Origin: a virus | Direction: 5' to 3' (one strand) | Length of the DNA: 59,886 bases | Virus record (IMG/VR): IMGVR_UViG_3300044547_000752 | Location: 1-59,886 of that record | Part shown: piece by piece, positions 1 through 8,582 of the stretch | Layout: each line of letters begins with the position of its first letter | How positions within the stretch are numbered: the stretch's first letter is position 1 | The notes under the pieces: model-generated | The model's input: the letters and a program-made list of their open reading frames with translations, nothing else | Database searches by the model: none | What the model was told of the DNA's origin: nothing | Translations under genes and position numbers: made by a program

Positions 1-51
1 AATCTGAGTATAAAGTTTTTCTTTTTCGGGGGCGCTAATAACTGTGCTCAT
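1..51 (-). CDS. partial unknown protein (N-terminus only)
   Basis: An ATG on the minus strand at 51-49 opens a reading frame that stays open to the left edge of the window (17 codons; begins MSTVISAPEKEK). It is preceded on its own strand by TATTTATA at 73-66, 14 bases before the start, followed by an AATAAA-like stretch. The same arrangement precedes many plus-strand structural genes here. Too little is visible to name a product. The promoter-like motif suggests a late/structural gene (inference). Confidence 0.55.
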   Translation of the reverse strand, partial: MSTVISAPEKEKLYTQI

Positions 52-65
52 ACTTGTTTTATTTC

Positions 66-73
66 TATAAATA
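66..73 (-). promoter_or_regulatory. TATTTATA motif, candidate late promoter for the left-edge gene
   Basis: On the minus strand this reads TATTTATA and lies 14 bases upstream of the ATG at 51. It is the only exact case on the minus strand near a gene start, and it has the same orientation relative to its gene as the plus-strand copies. That supports a directional element. Confidence 0.5.
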
Positions 74-101
74 CCTTATTATTGGATAAATAAGTAAAAA
101 T

Positions 102-314
102 ATGAGCATATCAGAATATCTTTTTAATGCATTTAGTTATTGTGGGCAGAAAAACATCGATTTCCGATTAATCAATTCGGATTTAAAAGAAAACAAATAC
201 CATTTCGATGCTGAAAATAATTTAGTGACCGTAACCATAGGGGATTACGATGATAAAGAATTTGTTAAAGTTTTAGAAGAAAACTTAGAACAATTAAAAC
301 AGTCCTTTAAGTAG
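102..314 (+). CDS. hypothetical small protein (70 aa)
   Basis: A 70-residue acidic, soluble protein with no signal peptide, membrane segment or recognisable motif. The start follows an A-rich leader without a Shine-Dalgarno sequence, as for most genes here. Its 3' end overlaps the 3' end of the convergent SNF2 helicase gene by 21 bases. The C-terminal half is predicted helical and rich in Glu and Lys. I do not recognise the family. It is divergent from the gene at the left edge and shares a 50-base AT-rich intergenic region with it. Confidence 0.6.
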   Translation: MSISEYLFNAFSYCGQKNIDFRLINSDLKENKYHFDAENNLVTVTIGDYDDKEFVKVLEENLEQLKQSFK

Positions 315-2036
315 TTCAGAAGCGAAGGTATCACTGTATTCACCATCACCCATAACCTGATCAATAACATTTTTCTTTTTTTGTAAGATGTTATAGATGT
401 TCATTTCAATTGTATTCTCAAAAACTGGGTAATAAACCAACACCGAGTTTTTTTGACCATAACGGTATGCTCTATCCTCGGCTTGTGAATGGTGGGCTGG
501 CACAAATGATAAGTCATTCATAATAACCCCTTCCGCGGCAGTAAGAGTAATACCAACGCCACCAGCAATAATGTTAGAAATAAATATTTTTACCTTATCT
601 TCATTTTGAAATCTATCAACACTATTCTGTCTTTTTTCTTTTGACATTCTACCATCCAATATCACAGCATTTTTGCGGTATTTTTCATATAAAGTATCTA
701 GTGTTGCGGTAAAATTTGTAAAAACAATAACTTTTTTACCTTGTTCAATAAATTTATCAATTAACTCACAAGTATACGGAATCTTCTCGATTGAAATCAA
801 TTGTCTAATTTTCATTAAACGATTAATAGTTACAGAAACACTTTCATTCTTTTTACTTTCTTTTGAAATTCTCATAAACTCCTCAAGTTCGTCATCATAA
901 AATGTGTTTTTTAGTTCGACAAAAATTGGTGTAATTATTTTTTCTGGTAAATCTAATATATCGGTTTTCATTCTACGCAGTATTAGATTTTTAGTTCTAT
1001 CGCGCAATTCGTCCAAGTTACTAGCACCACTAGTGTTCCATATTTTTTTCATTCCAACATTAAATTGAAATCCTTTACAATAACGTCTAACATAACTTTG
1101 CCAGTTTAATGTTAAAGGTGAATTTGCGATTTTCAATAAGTTGAAATAGTTAATAGGTCTAGAAGTCATTGGTGTTCCAGTCAATAACCAAACCTTAGGT
1201 ATCTTATCTAGAATATCATTAAGTAATTTAGTTCTTTGCGCCGTTGAGTTTGAAATGTAATGCGCCTCATCAACAATTGCCAACTCAAACTTCTCATTCA
1301 TTATTAATTTATACGCCTCACTATCTTCTGTGTTATCCGTCGTGTGGAAATTTTTAAGAATATCATAGTTGATTATATAGTAATCAAATGTGGACCCCCA
1401 TTTCTTTCCTTCAATCAATAAAATTCTACGGTCGGTATAATTTTTAATTTCTCTTTCCCAGTTAATTTTAAGAGATGCTGGACAAACAATTAATATTTTT
1501 TTAACCCCGCTTTCAATTGATGCAATTACGGCAGATGTTGTTTTACCTAGACCCATATCATCAGCCAAGATAAAGCGGTCGTTAACTAATAGTTTTTCAA
1601 TCGCTTCTTTTTGATGATTCATCGGAGGTCTAACAGAATATTTTTCATAATCAATTACTCTGTTTAACTTTTTTTCTTCAGCCATTATTACCACCTTAGG
1701 TACCCATAACGCTTGTAGTTTCTCGGCGTCTAAAACTTTACCCCATATGTGGTACGCCTTATCTGATTCACACAATAACTTTTCAATCCAAATTTTTTCT
1801 GGGGGCTTAACCAATAGTTTATCTTCCATTAGTTTCTCACCAAAAGTTTGAACAATATTCACATATTTTCTAGCCACTTTAGGAACCACATTTTGATATT
1901 TTATAATATAATCAGCTTGTGTTCTTGTTAATTTATAGTTCTTGGTGTCAAGTAACTTTTTCTTCCAATCAAGGATTTGGTTATTTGACCCTTCATATAT
2001 TGCTAGTATTTCTCGAGCTTCAATTTCTGGTAACAT
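294..2036 (-). CDS. SNF2/Rad54-family DNA helicase-translocase
   Basis: A 580-residue superfamily-2 ATPase of the SNF2 type, a double-strand DNA translocase. Such enzymes remodel or anneal DNA and forks. The two RecA-like lobes are complete: motif I DDMGLGKT near residue 160, motif II DEAH near 255, motif III LLTGTP near 286, and in the second lobe a motif V-like GGVGITLTAA stretch and motif VI QAEDRAYRYGQ near 515. The first ~130 residues are a helical N-terminal extension with no known enzymatic motif. T4 uses UvsW, a different SF2 helicase, for fork regression; a similar role here is inference. It is one of very few minus-strand genes in the window and points away from the tail genes, so it probably belongs to an early or middle transcription unit. 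Family is firm; exact function is not. Confidence 0.92.
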   Translation of the reverse strand: MLPEIEAREILAIYEGSNNQILDWKKKLLDTKNYKLTRTQADYIIKYQNVVPKVARKYVNIVQTFGEKLMEDKLLVKPPEKIWIEKLLCESDKAYHIWGKVLDAEKLQALWVPKVVIMAEEKKLNRVIDYEKYSVRPPMNHQKEAIEKLLVNDRFILADDMGLGKTTSAVIASIESGVKKILIVCPASLKINWEREIKNYTDRRILLIEGKKWGSTFDYYIINYDILKNFHTTDNTEDSEAYKLIMNEKFELAIVDEAHYISNSTAQRTKLLNDILDKIPKVWLLTGTPMTSRPINYFNLLKIANSPLTLNWQSYVRRYCKGFQFNVGMKKIWNTSGASNLDELRDRTKNLILRRMKTDILDLPEKIITPIFVELKNTFYDDELEEFMRISKESKKNESVSVTINRLMKIRQLISIEKIPYTCELIDKFIEQGKKVIVFTNFTATLDTLYEKYRKNAVILDGRMSKEKRQNSVDRFQNEDKVKIFISNIIAGGVGITLTAAEGVIMNDLSFVPAHHSQAEDRAYRYGQKNSVLVYYPVFENTIEMNIYNILQKKKNVIDQVMGDGEYSDTFASELLKGLF

Positions 2037-2080
2037 AATCTTTATATAGAAATATACGGAAAAACAAATACATTATAAAC

Positions 2081-2088
2081 TATTTATA
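2081..2088 (+). promoter_or_regulatory. TATTTATA motif before the neck gene
   Basis: Exact TATTTATA, 4 bases before the ATG at 2093, at the head of the plus-strand tail operon. It lies between divergent genes, so a promoter is expected here. Confidence 0.5.
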
Positions 2089-2092
2089 TTGT

Positions 2093-2605
2093 ATGGATAA
2101 TAAACTACCAATAACTAGATTAAGTAAATTTTTCTCAAACGAGGATTTTGATTTACAGATACAAATAGGTCAAGAATATTTGCACGGTGATCTTAACATG
2201 AAATTGGTCCTTTTTAGAGTTGATAGACAAAAAACAGATACCGATGGGGTTTATGGTGAGGTAGGTCTTGATGAAATCAAATATTTCCCACCAATCGAAG
2301 TTAACGCCTTGGTTCAAGTAGAAGCGTCTAAAAATAATTCATACAAAGCTGGTATGATGCGATATAATGAACCGGGTAATTTAACATTCTCAGTTTATAT
2401 TAAGCATCTAAGTGAATTAGGGGTTGAAATTAAGTACGGTGATTATATTGGTTATCCAGAAACCGAAAATAAAATGCGTTACTATACTGTGACAAACGAT
2501 GGTAAGGTAACATCTGATAACAAACATAACTTGTTTGGTTATAAGCCGTATTATCGCACAATAACTTGCGCGCCAGCACAGGAACAAGAATTTAGAGGAG
2601 TATAA
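2093..2605 (+). CDS. putative neck/head-completion structural protein
   Basis: A 170-residue soluble, beta-rich protein without signal peptide or membrane segment. It is the first gene of the tail cluster. It ends one base before the next structural gene, whose start has one of the few Shine-Dalgarno-like sequences here (AGAGGAG, 2595-2601). In T4-like genomes the genes just ahead of the sheath encode neck and tail-completion proteins (gp13, gp14, gp15). The size and position fit that class, but no signature sequence identifies which one. The assignment is therefore from context only. Confidence 0.5.
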   Translation: MDNKLPITRLSKFFSNEDFDLQIQIGQEYLHGDLNMKLVLFRVDRQKTDTDGVYGEVGLDEIKYFPPIEVNALVQVEASKNNSYKAGMMRYNEPGNLTFSVYIKHLSELGVEIKYGDYIGYPETENKMRYYTVTNDGKVTSDNKHNLFGYKPYYRTITCAPAQEQEFRGV

Positions 2606-2606
2606 A

Positions 2607-3842
2607 ATGGGAATACCAAAAAGAAAAAACGACATACAAATCTACAAAGGTAAAGAATTGACCGGTAGAAGACAGGAATTGTTAGATAAAATAACAAAGT
2701 CGGATACGTATTTACCTGACTCTATTCTACATGACGATTTAGATATGGGTATGTTAGATTTTGTTAACACTAATTTTAAAGTTATTAGTGACGGTAAACC
2801 TATTCCAATTATTCCAAAAATTTTAACGATACAAAGATGGGCTCAGGTAATGAATACTTGGGAGTTTTCCGACGATGACGGTAATATGAAAATACCATTT
2901 ATGGGTATCATAAGAAGACCTGATGTACAACCGGGAACAAATCCATCAATACAAAGAACAATCCCAGAAAGATTACCTTTCCATTACGCAACAGTTGCTA
3001 CTTGGAACGGCACACAAATGGGTGCAGACGTTTATAAGATACCACAGCCGGTCGCAGTGGACATTACATATGAGGTTACCATTATTTGTAACAAAATACG
3101 TGAACTAAACAGATTCAATAAAATTGTAATGCAAAAATTTGCATCTAGACAAGCGTATACAACGGTAAAAGGTCATTACATACCTATTTTACTAGATAAG
3201 GTTGAGGATAACTCTCCGATTGAACAAATTGATAATCGTAGATTTTACTCGCAAAATTATCAATTTACTTTGTTAGGTTTATTAATTGACTCTGAAGAAT
3301 TTGAGGTTAAGCCGGCCATTAGTAGAATGTTTCTATTAAATGAATTCATTGCAGGATCTAATTATCAAAAGAAATATATTAATAAAACAATAGAATTGAC
3401 CGTTGTAACTTTCCCAGGGGATGGTTTGCAAAAACAATTTAGCGTTGGTGAGAGTATTGGTATTCTATTTAATGTTTCAATAAACGGTCTTTTACAAGAA
3501 AGAGATGTAGATTATTTCCATATCGCCGGAACATCTAAAATAACATTTGTAGATGCTCCGTTTGAAAATAGTTTAATTGCAATAACATATTATAAAGGTA
3601 AAAATAGTGTATTCATAGATAGCTACGGTAAACCAATTCAAGTTTCCACAGAATATTACACTTACGATGGTTCAACCCTTGTTTTCGAATTATTGAATAA
3701 TATTGACAGCATTGTTAGTTTAGATATTAACGGTCTTTTGGAAGAAGAGGGTGGCGGATTTGATATTAGTTCATCAAATGAAATAACTCTCAATTATTCC
3801 CCTGTGATTAATTCAAAAATTGGTGTGACATATCTACACTAA
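2607..3842 (+). CDS. tail-completion/sheath-stabiliser-like structural protein (gp15-like) with C-terminal beta repeats
   Basis: 411 residues. The first ~250 residues include PFHYATVATWNGTQMGADVY, the VDITYEVTIICNKIRELN stretch and the QAYTTVKGHYIPI stretch. This resembles proximal tail-sheath stabilising proteins of T4-like phages, and the gene sits directly upstream of the sheath. The C-terminal ~150 residues hold two copies of a ~65-residue beta unit, each with an INGLL core (INGLLQERDVDYF and INGLLEEEGGGF) and an ending like IAITYYKG or IGVTYLH. Such repeats often decorate virion proteins. The start has a Shine-Dalgarno-like AGAGGAG about 8 bases upstream. The last four bases overlap a convergent small ORF. 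Structural role is likely; the gp15 label is tentative. Confidence 0.6.
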   Translation: MGIPKRKNDIQIYKGKELTGRRQELLDKITKSDTYLPDSILHDDLDMGMLDFVNTNFKVISDGKPIPIIPKILTIQRWAQVMNTWEFSDDDGNMKIPFMGIIRRPDVQPGTNPSIQRTIPERLPFHYATVATWNGTQMGADVYKIPQPVAVDITYEVTIICNKIRELNRFNKIVMQKFASRQAYTTVKGHYIPILLDKVEDNSPIEQIDNRRFYSQNYQFTLLGLLIDSEEFEVKPAISRMFLLNEFIAGSNYQKKYINKTIELTVVTFPGDGLQKQFSVGESIGILFNVSINGLLQERDVDYFHIAGTSKITFVDAPFENSLIAITYYKGKNSVFIDSYGKPIQVSTEYYTYDGSTLVFELLNNIDSIVSLDINGLLEEEGGGFDISSSNEITLNYSPVINSKIGVTYLH

Positions 3843-3997
3843 GATTCCCCGTAAATGTCCCTTTTTTTAGGTTTACAGGTTTCTTCTATTAATTTTTCTA
3901 AAAGTTTATAAATTTTTAATCCGTGTTTATCACAGTGGGTTTTAACCATTTCGTGATGTTTATCACTTATTTTGACGTTTTTGGTTGTTGTTTTCAT
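3839..3997 (-). CDS. small ribbon-helix-helix-like protein (52 aa)
   Basis: A 52-codon minus-strand frame, ATG at 3997 to TAG at 3839, read directly from the sequence in the gap between two tail genes. The product begins MKTTTKNVKISDKHHEM and continues with an amphipathic helix containing CDKHGLKIYKLLEKLIEE. A short beta strand (VKIS) followed by two helices with conserved Gly-Leu-Lys is the pattern of Arc/MetJ-type ribbon-helix-helix DNA-binding proteins, which are common as small phage genes. On its own strand a TATTTATC element lies at 4012-4005, seven bases before the ATG. It could repress or modulate transcription nearby. DNA binding is inferred, not shown. Confidence 0.6.
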   Translation of the reverse strand: MKTTTKNVKISDKHHEMVKTHCDKHGLKIYKLLEKLIEETCKPKKRDIYGES

Positions 3998-4079
3998 ATC
4001 TAAAGATAAATAACGATAAAAAAGGATAAAATACTATCTAAGTAGTCAAAATCTTGGAAATCTTTGCTAAAAACAAAGA

Positions 4080-4087
4080 TATTTATT
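4080..4087 (+). promoter_or_regulatory. TATTTATT motif upstream of the sheath gene
   Basis: TATTTATT followed by TGATAAGAATAAAA, 36 bases before the sheath ATG. The spacing matches that of the copy upstream of the tube gene, which suggests a leader of similar length on the two most abundant tail transcripts. Confidence 0.45.
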
Positions 4088-4123
4088 TGATAAGAATAAA
4101 ATAACTTAACCAAACATTTATCA

Positions 4124-6943
4124 ATGGCAAATTCAAACAGAGTTTTCGTTTCTCCGGGGGTCTACACTTCAGAGAAAGATTTAACATTCGTAGCGCAAAG
4201 TGTAGGGGTAACAACATTGGGTTTAGTAGGTGAAACTTTAAAAGGTCCAGCTTTCGAACCAATCTTGGTGTCTAATTTCGACGAATTCAAAACATATTTT
4301 GGTGGCACTTCACCCGCAAAAGACGGAAGTGATAACCCAAAATACGAGTTACCTTATGTAGCAAAATCATATTTACAAGAATCAAATCAGTTATTTGTAA
4401 CCCGAGTATTGGGTTTAACTGGTTATAAACCAAACAGAACCTATGGTATTAAAACATTGGGTGGTATGGTTGTTGGAGACCTTGTAACAACAGGAACAAC
4501 AACTGGAACAACAGTGGTTACCGCAAGTGGTATTACTGGTTCAACATTTTATGCTGAACTTTCAGGAAAAACAGCATCTGATGGCGACTCAGTACCAGGA
4601 TTTATCTTAGACCGATATAGTGGAAACACTAGTGGGAATACTGGTAACTGGTTTACAATTGGAACTGTACCAACTGCTGCAACAAGTTCTTTAACTGGAA
4701 CCACTGTTTCATCACCAATAGGTATTAGTGCAACCAAAAACTGGTATAACACATACTCAAACTTTACAAACAAGGTTTATTCATACCTATTCGTTTATAA
4801 TCACGGAACAACATCATTTGATGTTACAAGATATGAATATAGCGCAACTTTAGCAAATGACGGAAAAGTTGTTTGTTTGTTAAGGTCTAGAGGTTCATAC
4901 ATTTCGGAAGTATTAACACATAGAGTTACTGGTACAACATCGGTTCAAATTACTGGATCAGATATTGCATTAGATCCTTTATCAGAATTCACATTAACTG
5001 TTACAGACGTCGATGCTGATGTTAGAACATTTGATTGTAGTTTTGACACTGCTTCAACAAAATATATTACAAAAGTTTTAGGTGTTGATGTTTTTGATAA
5101 AGAAAAAACGGTTAACCCAATATATGTTCACGAAGTTTATCCAAATTTAATTAAAAATCTTTTCCAACAAGGTCAAATCAGAGGTTTAAATACTACTGAA
5201 TATGTAAACGCAGAAGATGAAGATTTTGTACAACAATGGGATATGGCGGGTTCAAATTTAGTTGTTTCTGAAGTAAGAGGTGGTAACGTATTTGATTTAT
5301 TTAGTTTCTTAACAATATCAGATGGTAACGCTTCTAATAATGAAGTTAAAATTACTATTCAAAATATTAATGTTGAAACTGGTGAATTTGATGTTTTAGT
5401 TCGTGATTTTTATGATTCAGACGAAAACCAAGTGGTTCTAGAGAAGTTCTCAAGATGTTCAATGAATCCGGATCTTCCAGGTTTCGTTGCTAAAAAAATT
5501 GGTACATCTGATGGTGAATATGAAATCAGAAGTAAATACGTTATGTTAGTATTGGCTGATAACGCGCCAGCAGACGCAATTCCAGCGGGTTTCAAAGGAT
5601 GTACAACCAAAGATTCTATCGGAGGTTTAACATTTAAAACAAAATACAATACAGCAGGTGAAACAATTTATTATAACACAGATGGTAGTGCGGAAATATC
5701 TAATGGAGATAAAGTTAAAAAAGTAACATTAGGTTTATCATCGCAATCACATATTGGATATGACAAAGACATGTTCAAATTTAAGGGTGTTGGTGCTAAT
5801 GAGGTAACATTTGGTTTTCACTTATCAACAAATGCCTCAACAATAACTGACGCTAATGGAAATACAGTATATGAAACAACTGCATATGACTTTGAAGGTC
5901 AAACAGGTGTGGATAACCCATTAACAGGTATATCTTATTGTAAATTCACATTACCAGTATTTGGCGGATTTGATGGTTGGGATATCTACAGAAATGTTAG
6001 AACAAACACAGACGGATATATTTTTGGTAAAAACACATATTCAACCAATCACTCAACAAGTGGTGGTGTATTCAGTTCAACAGTTGGTAACTCAGATTAT
6101 TACGCTTATTTAGAAGGTATTAATTCATTCTCTAATCCAGAAGCAGTAGATATTAATTTATTTGCAACTCCAGGTATCAATTGGTTAAACCACAGTTCTC
6201 TTGTAACTCAAGCTATTGATATGGTTGAGAATGATAGAGCGGATTCATTATACATTATTAATGCACCAAACCACACAACAACAGCGGAAGTTGTTGATGA
6301 TTTAGATAGTGTTAGTTTAGACACAAACTATTCAGCAACTTACTGGCCTTGGATTCAAGTAAGAGATACTGACAACGCAACTCAACTTTACTTACCACCA
6401 ACAGGAGAAGTTGTTAAAAACATTGCATTAACCGATAATGTATCATATCCTTGGTTTGCAGTTGCAGGTTATTCAAGAGGTTTAGTTAACTCAATTAAAG
6501 CAGCTAAAAAATTAACATTAGATGATAGAGATGAATTATACAAAAACAGAATTAACCCAATTGCGACATTCTCTGATACAGGTACAATTATTTGGGGTAA
6601 CAAAACCTTACAAGTAAGAGAATCGGCATTAGATAGAATTAACGTAAGAAGATTGTTATTAAGAGCTAGAAAGTTGATTTCAGCAGTAGCAGTTAGATTA
6701 TTGTTCGAACAAAATGATGATCAAGTAAGACAAGAATTCTTAAGTTTGGTTAACCCAATATTAGATTCTATTAAGAAAGAAAGAGGTTTGTATGATTTCC
6801 GCGTAGCGGTTTCTAACGACCCAGAAGACATTGATGCTAACACACTAAGAGGTAAGATTTACATTAAACCAACTAGATCATTAGAATTTATCGATGTAGA
6901 ATTCATAATAACACCAACAGGTGCTTCTTTTGAAAATATATAA
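4124..6943 (+). CDS. contractile tail sheath protein (gp18-like)
   Basis: 939 residues, well above the ~660 of T4 gp18. The N-terminus has the canonical sheath opening FVSPGVYTSEKDLTF, followed by a GETLKGPAFEPILVSNFDEF strand-turn. The C-terminal ~180 residues carry the conserved polymerising domain: NPIATFSDTGTIIWGNKT, VRRLLLRARKLISAV, LRGKIYIKPTRSLEF. The extra length lies in the middle, starting near residue 110 with a Thr/Gly-rich insert (TTGTTTGTTVVTASGITG) and running to about residue 650. This is presumably surface-exposed domains on the outside of the sheath. The sheath surrounds the tube and contracts to drive it through the envelope. The gene stands alone, with a promoter-like motif in front and a strong terminator behind, consistent with high-level late expression. 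Confidence 0.95.
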   Translation: MANSNRVFVSPGVYTSEKDLTFVAQSVGVTTLGLVGETLKGPAFEPILVSNFDEFKTYFGGTSPAKDGSDNPKYELPYVAKSYLQESNQLFVTRVLGLTGYKPNRTYGIKTLGGMVVGDLVTTGTTTGTTVVTASGITGSTFYAELSGKTASDGDSVPGFILDRYSGNTSGNTGNWFTIGTVPTAATSSLTGTTVSSPIGISATKNWYNTYSNFTNKVYSYLFVYNHGTTSFDVTRYEYSATLANDGKVVCLLRSRGSYISEVLTHRVTGTTSVQITGSDIALDPLSEFTLTVTDVDADVRTFDCSFDTASTKYITKVLGVDVFDKEKTVNPIYVHEVYPNLIKNLFQQGQIRGLNTTEYVNAEDEDFVQQWDMAGSNLVVSEVRGGNVFDLFSFLTISDGNASNNEVKITIQNINVETGEFDVLVRDFYDSDENQVVLEKFSRCSMNPDLPGFVAKKIGTSDGEYEIRSKYVMLVLADNAPADAIPAGFKGCTTKDSIGGLTFKTKYNTAGETIYYNTDGSAEISNGDKVKKVTLGLSSQSHIGYDKDMFKFKGVGANEVTFGFHLSTNASTITDANGNTVYETTAYDFEGQTGVDNPLTGISYCKFTLPVFGGFDGWDIYRNVRTNTDGYIFGKNTYSTNHSTSGGVFSSTVGNSDYYAYLEGINSFSNPEAVDINLFATPGINWLNHSSLVTQAIDMVENDRADSLYIINAPNHTTTAEVVDDLDSVSLDTNYSATYWPWIQVRDTDNATQLYLPPTGEVVKNIALTDNVSYPWFAVAGYSRGLVNSIKAAKKLTLDDRDELYKNRINPIATFSDTGTIIWGNKTLQVRESALDRINVRRLLLRARKLISAVAVRLLFEQNDDQVRQEFLSLVNPILDSIKKERGLYDFRVAVSNDPEDIDANTLRGKIYIKPTRSLEFIDVEFIITPTGASFENI

Positions 6944-6963
6944 TATTAATTAAAATAAAACAC

Positions 6964-7000
6964 AAATGGGGGGTAGACATAATATCCCCCATTTTAATTT
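6964..7000 (+). terminator. intrinsic terminator after the sheath gene
   Basis: A 9-bp perfect stem (AAATGGGGG at 6964-6972 with CCCCCATTT at 6986-6994) and a 13-base loop, followed by a T-rich tract. It lies 20 bases after the sheath stop codon. The remaining ~210 bases to the tube gene are AT-rich leader with no gene I would support. Confidence 0.85.
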
Positions 7001-7170
7001 TTGATAGTGAAAAGAGATGATGTTTTTTAAAAATTTTATATTTTTTTCTCTATTTTTTAAGATTTGTTTGATATTTTTTTAATGTTTTATATAAGTGTTT
7101 GCAAAAAGCTACGGAAAAAAATCGACAAAACCAAGAAAACCCAAAAATAAATTTATTTTAATTAGTGATA

Positions 7171-7178
7171 TATTTATA
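7171..7178 (+). promoter_or_regulatory. TATTTATA motif upstream of the tube gene
   Basis: Exact TATTTATA followed by ATAAAGCAAATAAAC, 36 bases before the tube ATG. It lies between the sheath terminator and the tube gene, so a promoter is required in this interval. Confidence 0.55.
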
Positions 7179-7214
7179 ATAAAGCAAATAAACTAAAAAC
7201 AAATATAACAAAAA

Positions 7215-7703
7215 ATGGCGGATTTATTAATGAAAATGCCGGTTCCCTACGAACCAAAAAGAAAAAATAGATTTATCCTAAGATTTCCATCTACATTAGG
7301 TATAAATGAGTGGTACGTGACTTCAACATCTCGCCCATCAGCTAAAATTAAATCTGTTGAAATACCTTTCTTAAACACCTCAACTTACGTTGCTGGTAGA
7401 TTTGACTGGGAAGAAATTAAAGTTCAGTTTAAAGACCCGATTGGTCCTTCAGCAGCACAAGCACTTATGGAGTGGTTCCGCTTACATGCAGAATCGGTTA
7501 CAGGTCGTATGGGTTATGCCGCAGGATACAAAAAAGATGTGTACTTGGAAATGTTAGACCCAACAGGTGTTGTTGTTGAAAAGTGGTTATTAGAGGGTTG
7601 TTTCCTTACCAACTTAAACTTCGGTGATTTAGCATATTCTCAAGATGAATTGGCAAGTATCGACTGTTCTTTAAGAATGGATAGATGCGTACTTATTTAC
7701 TAG
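7215..7703 (+). CDS. tail tube protein (gp19-like)
   Basis: 162 residues, the same size as T4 gp19 (163). It stacks as hexameric rings to form the inner tube that delivers DNA. Visible family features: KRKNRFILRFP near the N-terminus, the VEIPFLNTSTYVAGRFDWEE segment, then EWFRLHAESVTGRMGYA and a closing YSQDELASIDCSLRMDRC. It lies directly after the sheath, as in T4-like genomes. It forms its own transcription unit between the sheath terminator and a terminator directly after its stop codon, consistent with the large amounts needed. Confidence 0.93.
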   Translation: MADLLMKMPVPYEPKRKNRFILRFPSTLGINEWYVTSTSRPSAKIKSVEIPFLNTSTYVAGRFDWEEIKVQFKDPIGPSAAQALMEWFRLHAESVTGRMGYAAGYKKDVYLEMLDPTGVVVEKWLLEGCFLTNLNFGDLAYSQDELASIDCSLRMDRCVLIY

Positions 7704-7728
7704 TATTCTACACAATATATTGATATTC

Positions 7729-7783
7729 AATTCGTTAAGTCCAGTGTTCCACGTGAAATGCAGGATTTAACGAATTTTTTTTT
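7729..7783 (+). terminator. intrinsic terminator after the tube gene
   Basis: A 14-bp stem with a single G-T pair (7729-7742 with 7763-7776) and a 20-base loop, running into a T tract to 7783. It begins 26 bases after the tube stop codon. Confidence 0.85.
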
Positions 7784-7822
7784 AAACTTTACTTTAATGT
7801 ACTTATAGTGTAAACTAGTATT

Positions 7823-8572
7823 ATGGAAAATTTTAACATAGACCCCTCAATTGCATACGACGTTGTGCAATTACCTTCGCAAGGACTATCATACACAAAT
7901 AAGAAAAAATCCGTCAGGGTGGGTTATTTAACCGCTGCTGATGAGAATGTATTGATGTCCCCCAACTTAATCAATGGCGAAGCCGTTATTGACGAATTAT
8001 TAAGAAGAAAAATTCTTGATAGAGATTTAGACGTAAATGAACTTTTAGAAGAGGATAGACAAGCAATCTTAATTTTCTTGCGAAATACCGCATTTGGTAC
8101 AATTTATAAGGTAAAAGCGGTTGACCCTAAAACAAGTGAAAATTTTGAACAGGATATTGATTTATCTAGTTTAAAAACAAAAGATTTTACTTTAAAAGCA
8201 AACGAAAATGATGAATATTCATATCATTTACCAATCTCTAAAAAAGATATTTCATTCAAATTCTTAACACAATCACAAGAAAATGAATTACTAACAATAA
8301 GGAATAAAACAACTGGTAAAGAAGTTTCTAATGTAATAACCAAACGACTAGAAATGATGATTAAATCCATTGATGGGAATAAAGACCCAATGGCACTTTA
8401 CCAATTCATTCAAACGATGCCAATTAAGGATTCTCAGGACTTTAAGAAATTCGTTTCAGATAATAAACCAGGATTAGATTTGTTTATTGATATAGCCGCC
8501 CCGTCAGGAGAAAAAGTCACAGTTGTTATTGACTTTGGGGTGGAGTTTTTTCGTCCTTTCTACGGATTATAA
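7823..8572 (+). CDS. gp26-like baseplate/tail-assembly chaperone protein
   Basis: 249 residues. The N-terminal LPSQGLSYTNKKKSVRVGYL followed by TAADENVLMSPNLINGEAVID matches the pattern of the T4 gp26 family (T4 'base plate protein' family). Members share the strand-turn 'P S x G x x Y' and the 'Lt a xdE xlL' helix. It sits between the tube and tape-measure genes, the usual place for tail-assembly chaperones that coat the tape measure. The C-terminus is VEFFRPFYGL. A second open frame overlaps this end and continues into a 38-residue ORF, so a longer recoded product is possible (see findings). A variant motif TACTTATA lies at 7800-7807. Family is likely; chaperone role is inference from position. 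Confidence 0.7.
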   Translation: MENFNIDPSIAYDVVQLPSQGLSYTNKKKSVRVGYLTAADENVLMSPNLINGEAVIDELLRRKILDRDLDVNELLEEDRQAILIFLRNTAFGTIYKVKAVDPKTSENFEQDIDLSSLKTKDFTLKANENDEYSYHLPISKKDISFKFLTQSQENELLTIRNKTTGKEVSNVITKRLEMMIKSIDGNKDPMALYQFIQTMPIKDSQDFKKFVSDNKPGLDLFIDIAAPSGEKVTVVIDFGVEFFRPFYGL

Positions 8573-8582
8573 GAAATATCAA

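Noticed and set aside
66-73. T4-type late promoter TATAAATA reading rightward into the 70-aa gene
   Set aside because: The orientation seen at the other sites is TATTTATA relative to the gene, which assigns this copy to the minus-strand gene; rightward use cannot be excluded.
7017-7082. 21-residue Phe-rich ORF (MMFFKNFIFF...) between sheath and tube genes
   Set aside because: It lies in an extremely T-rich spacer where such frames arise by chance; no motif or conservation can be seen.
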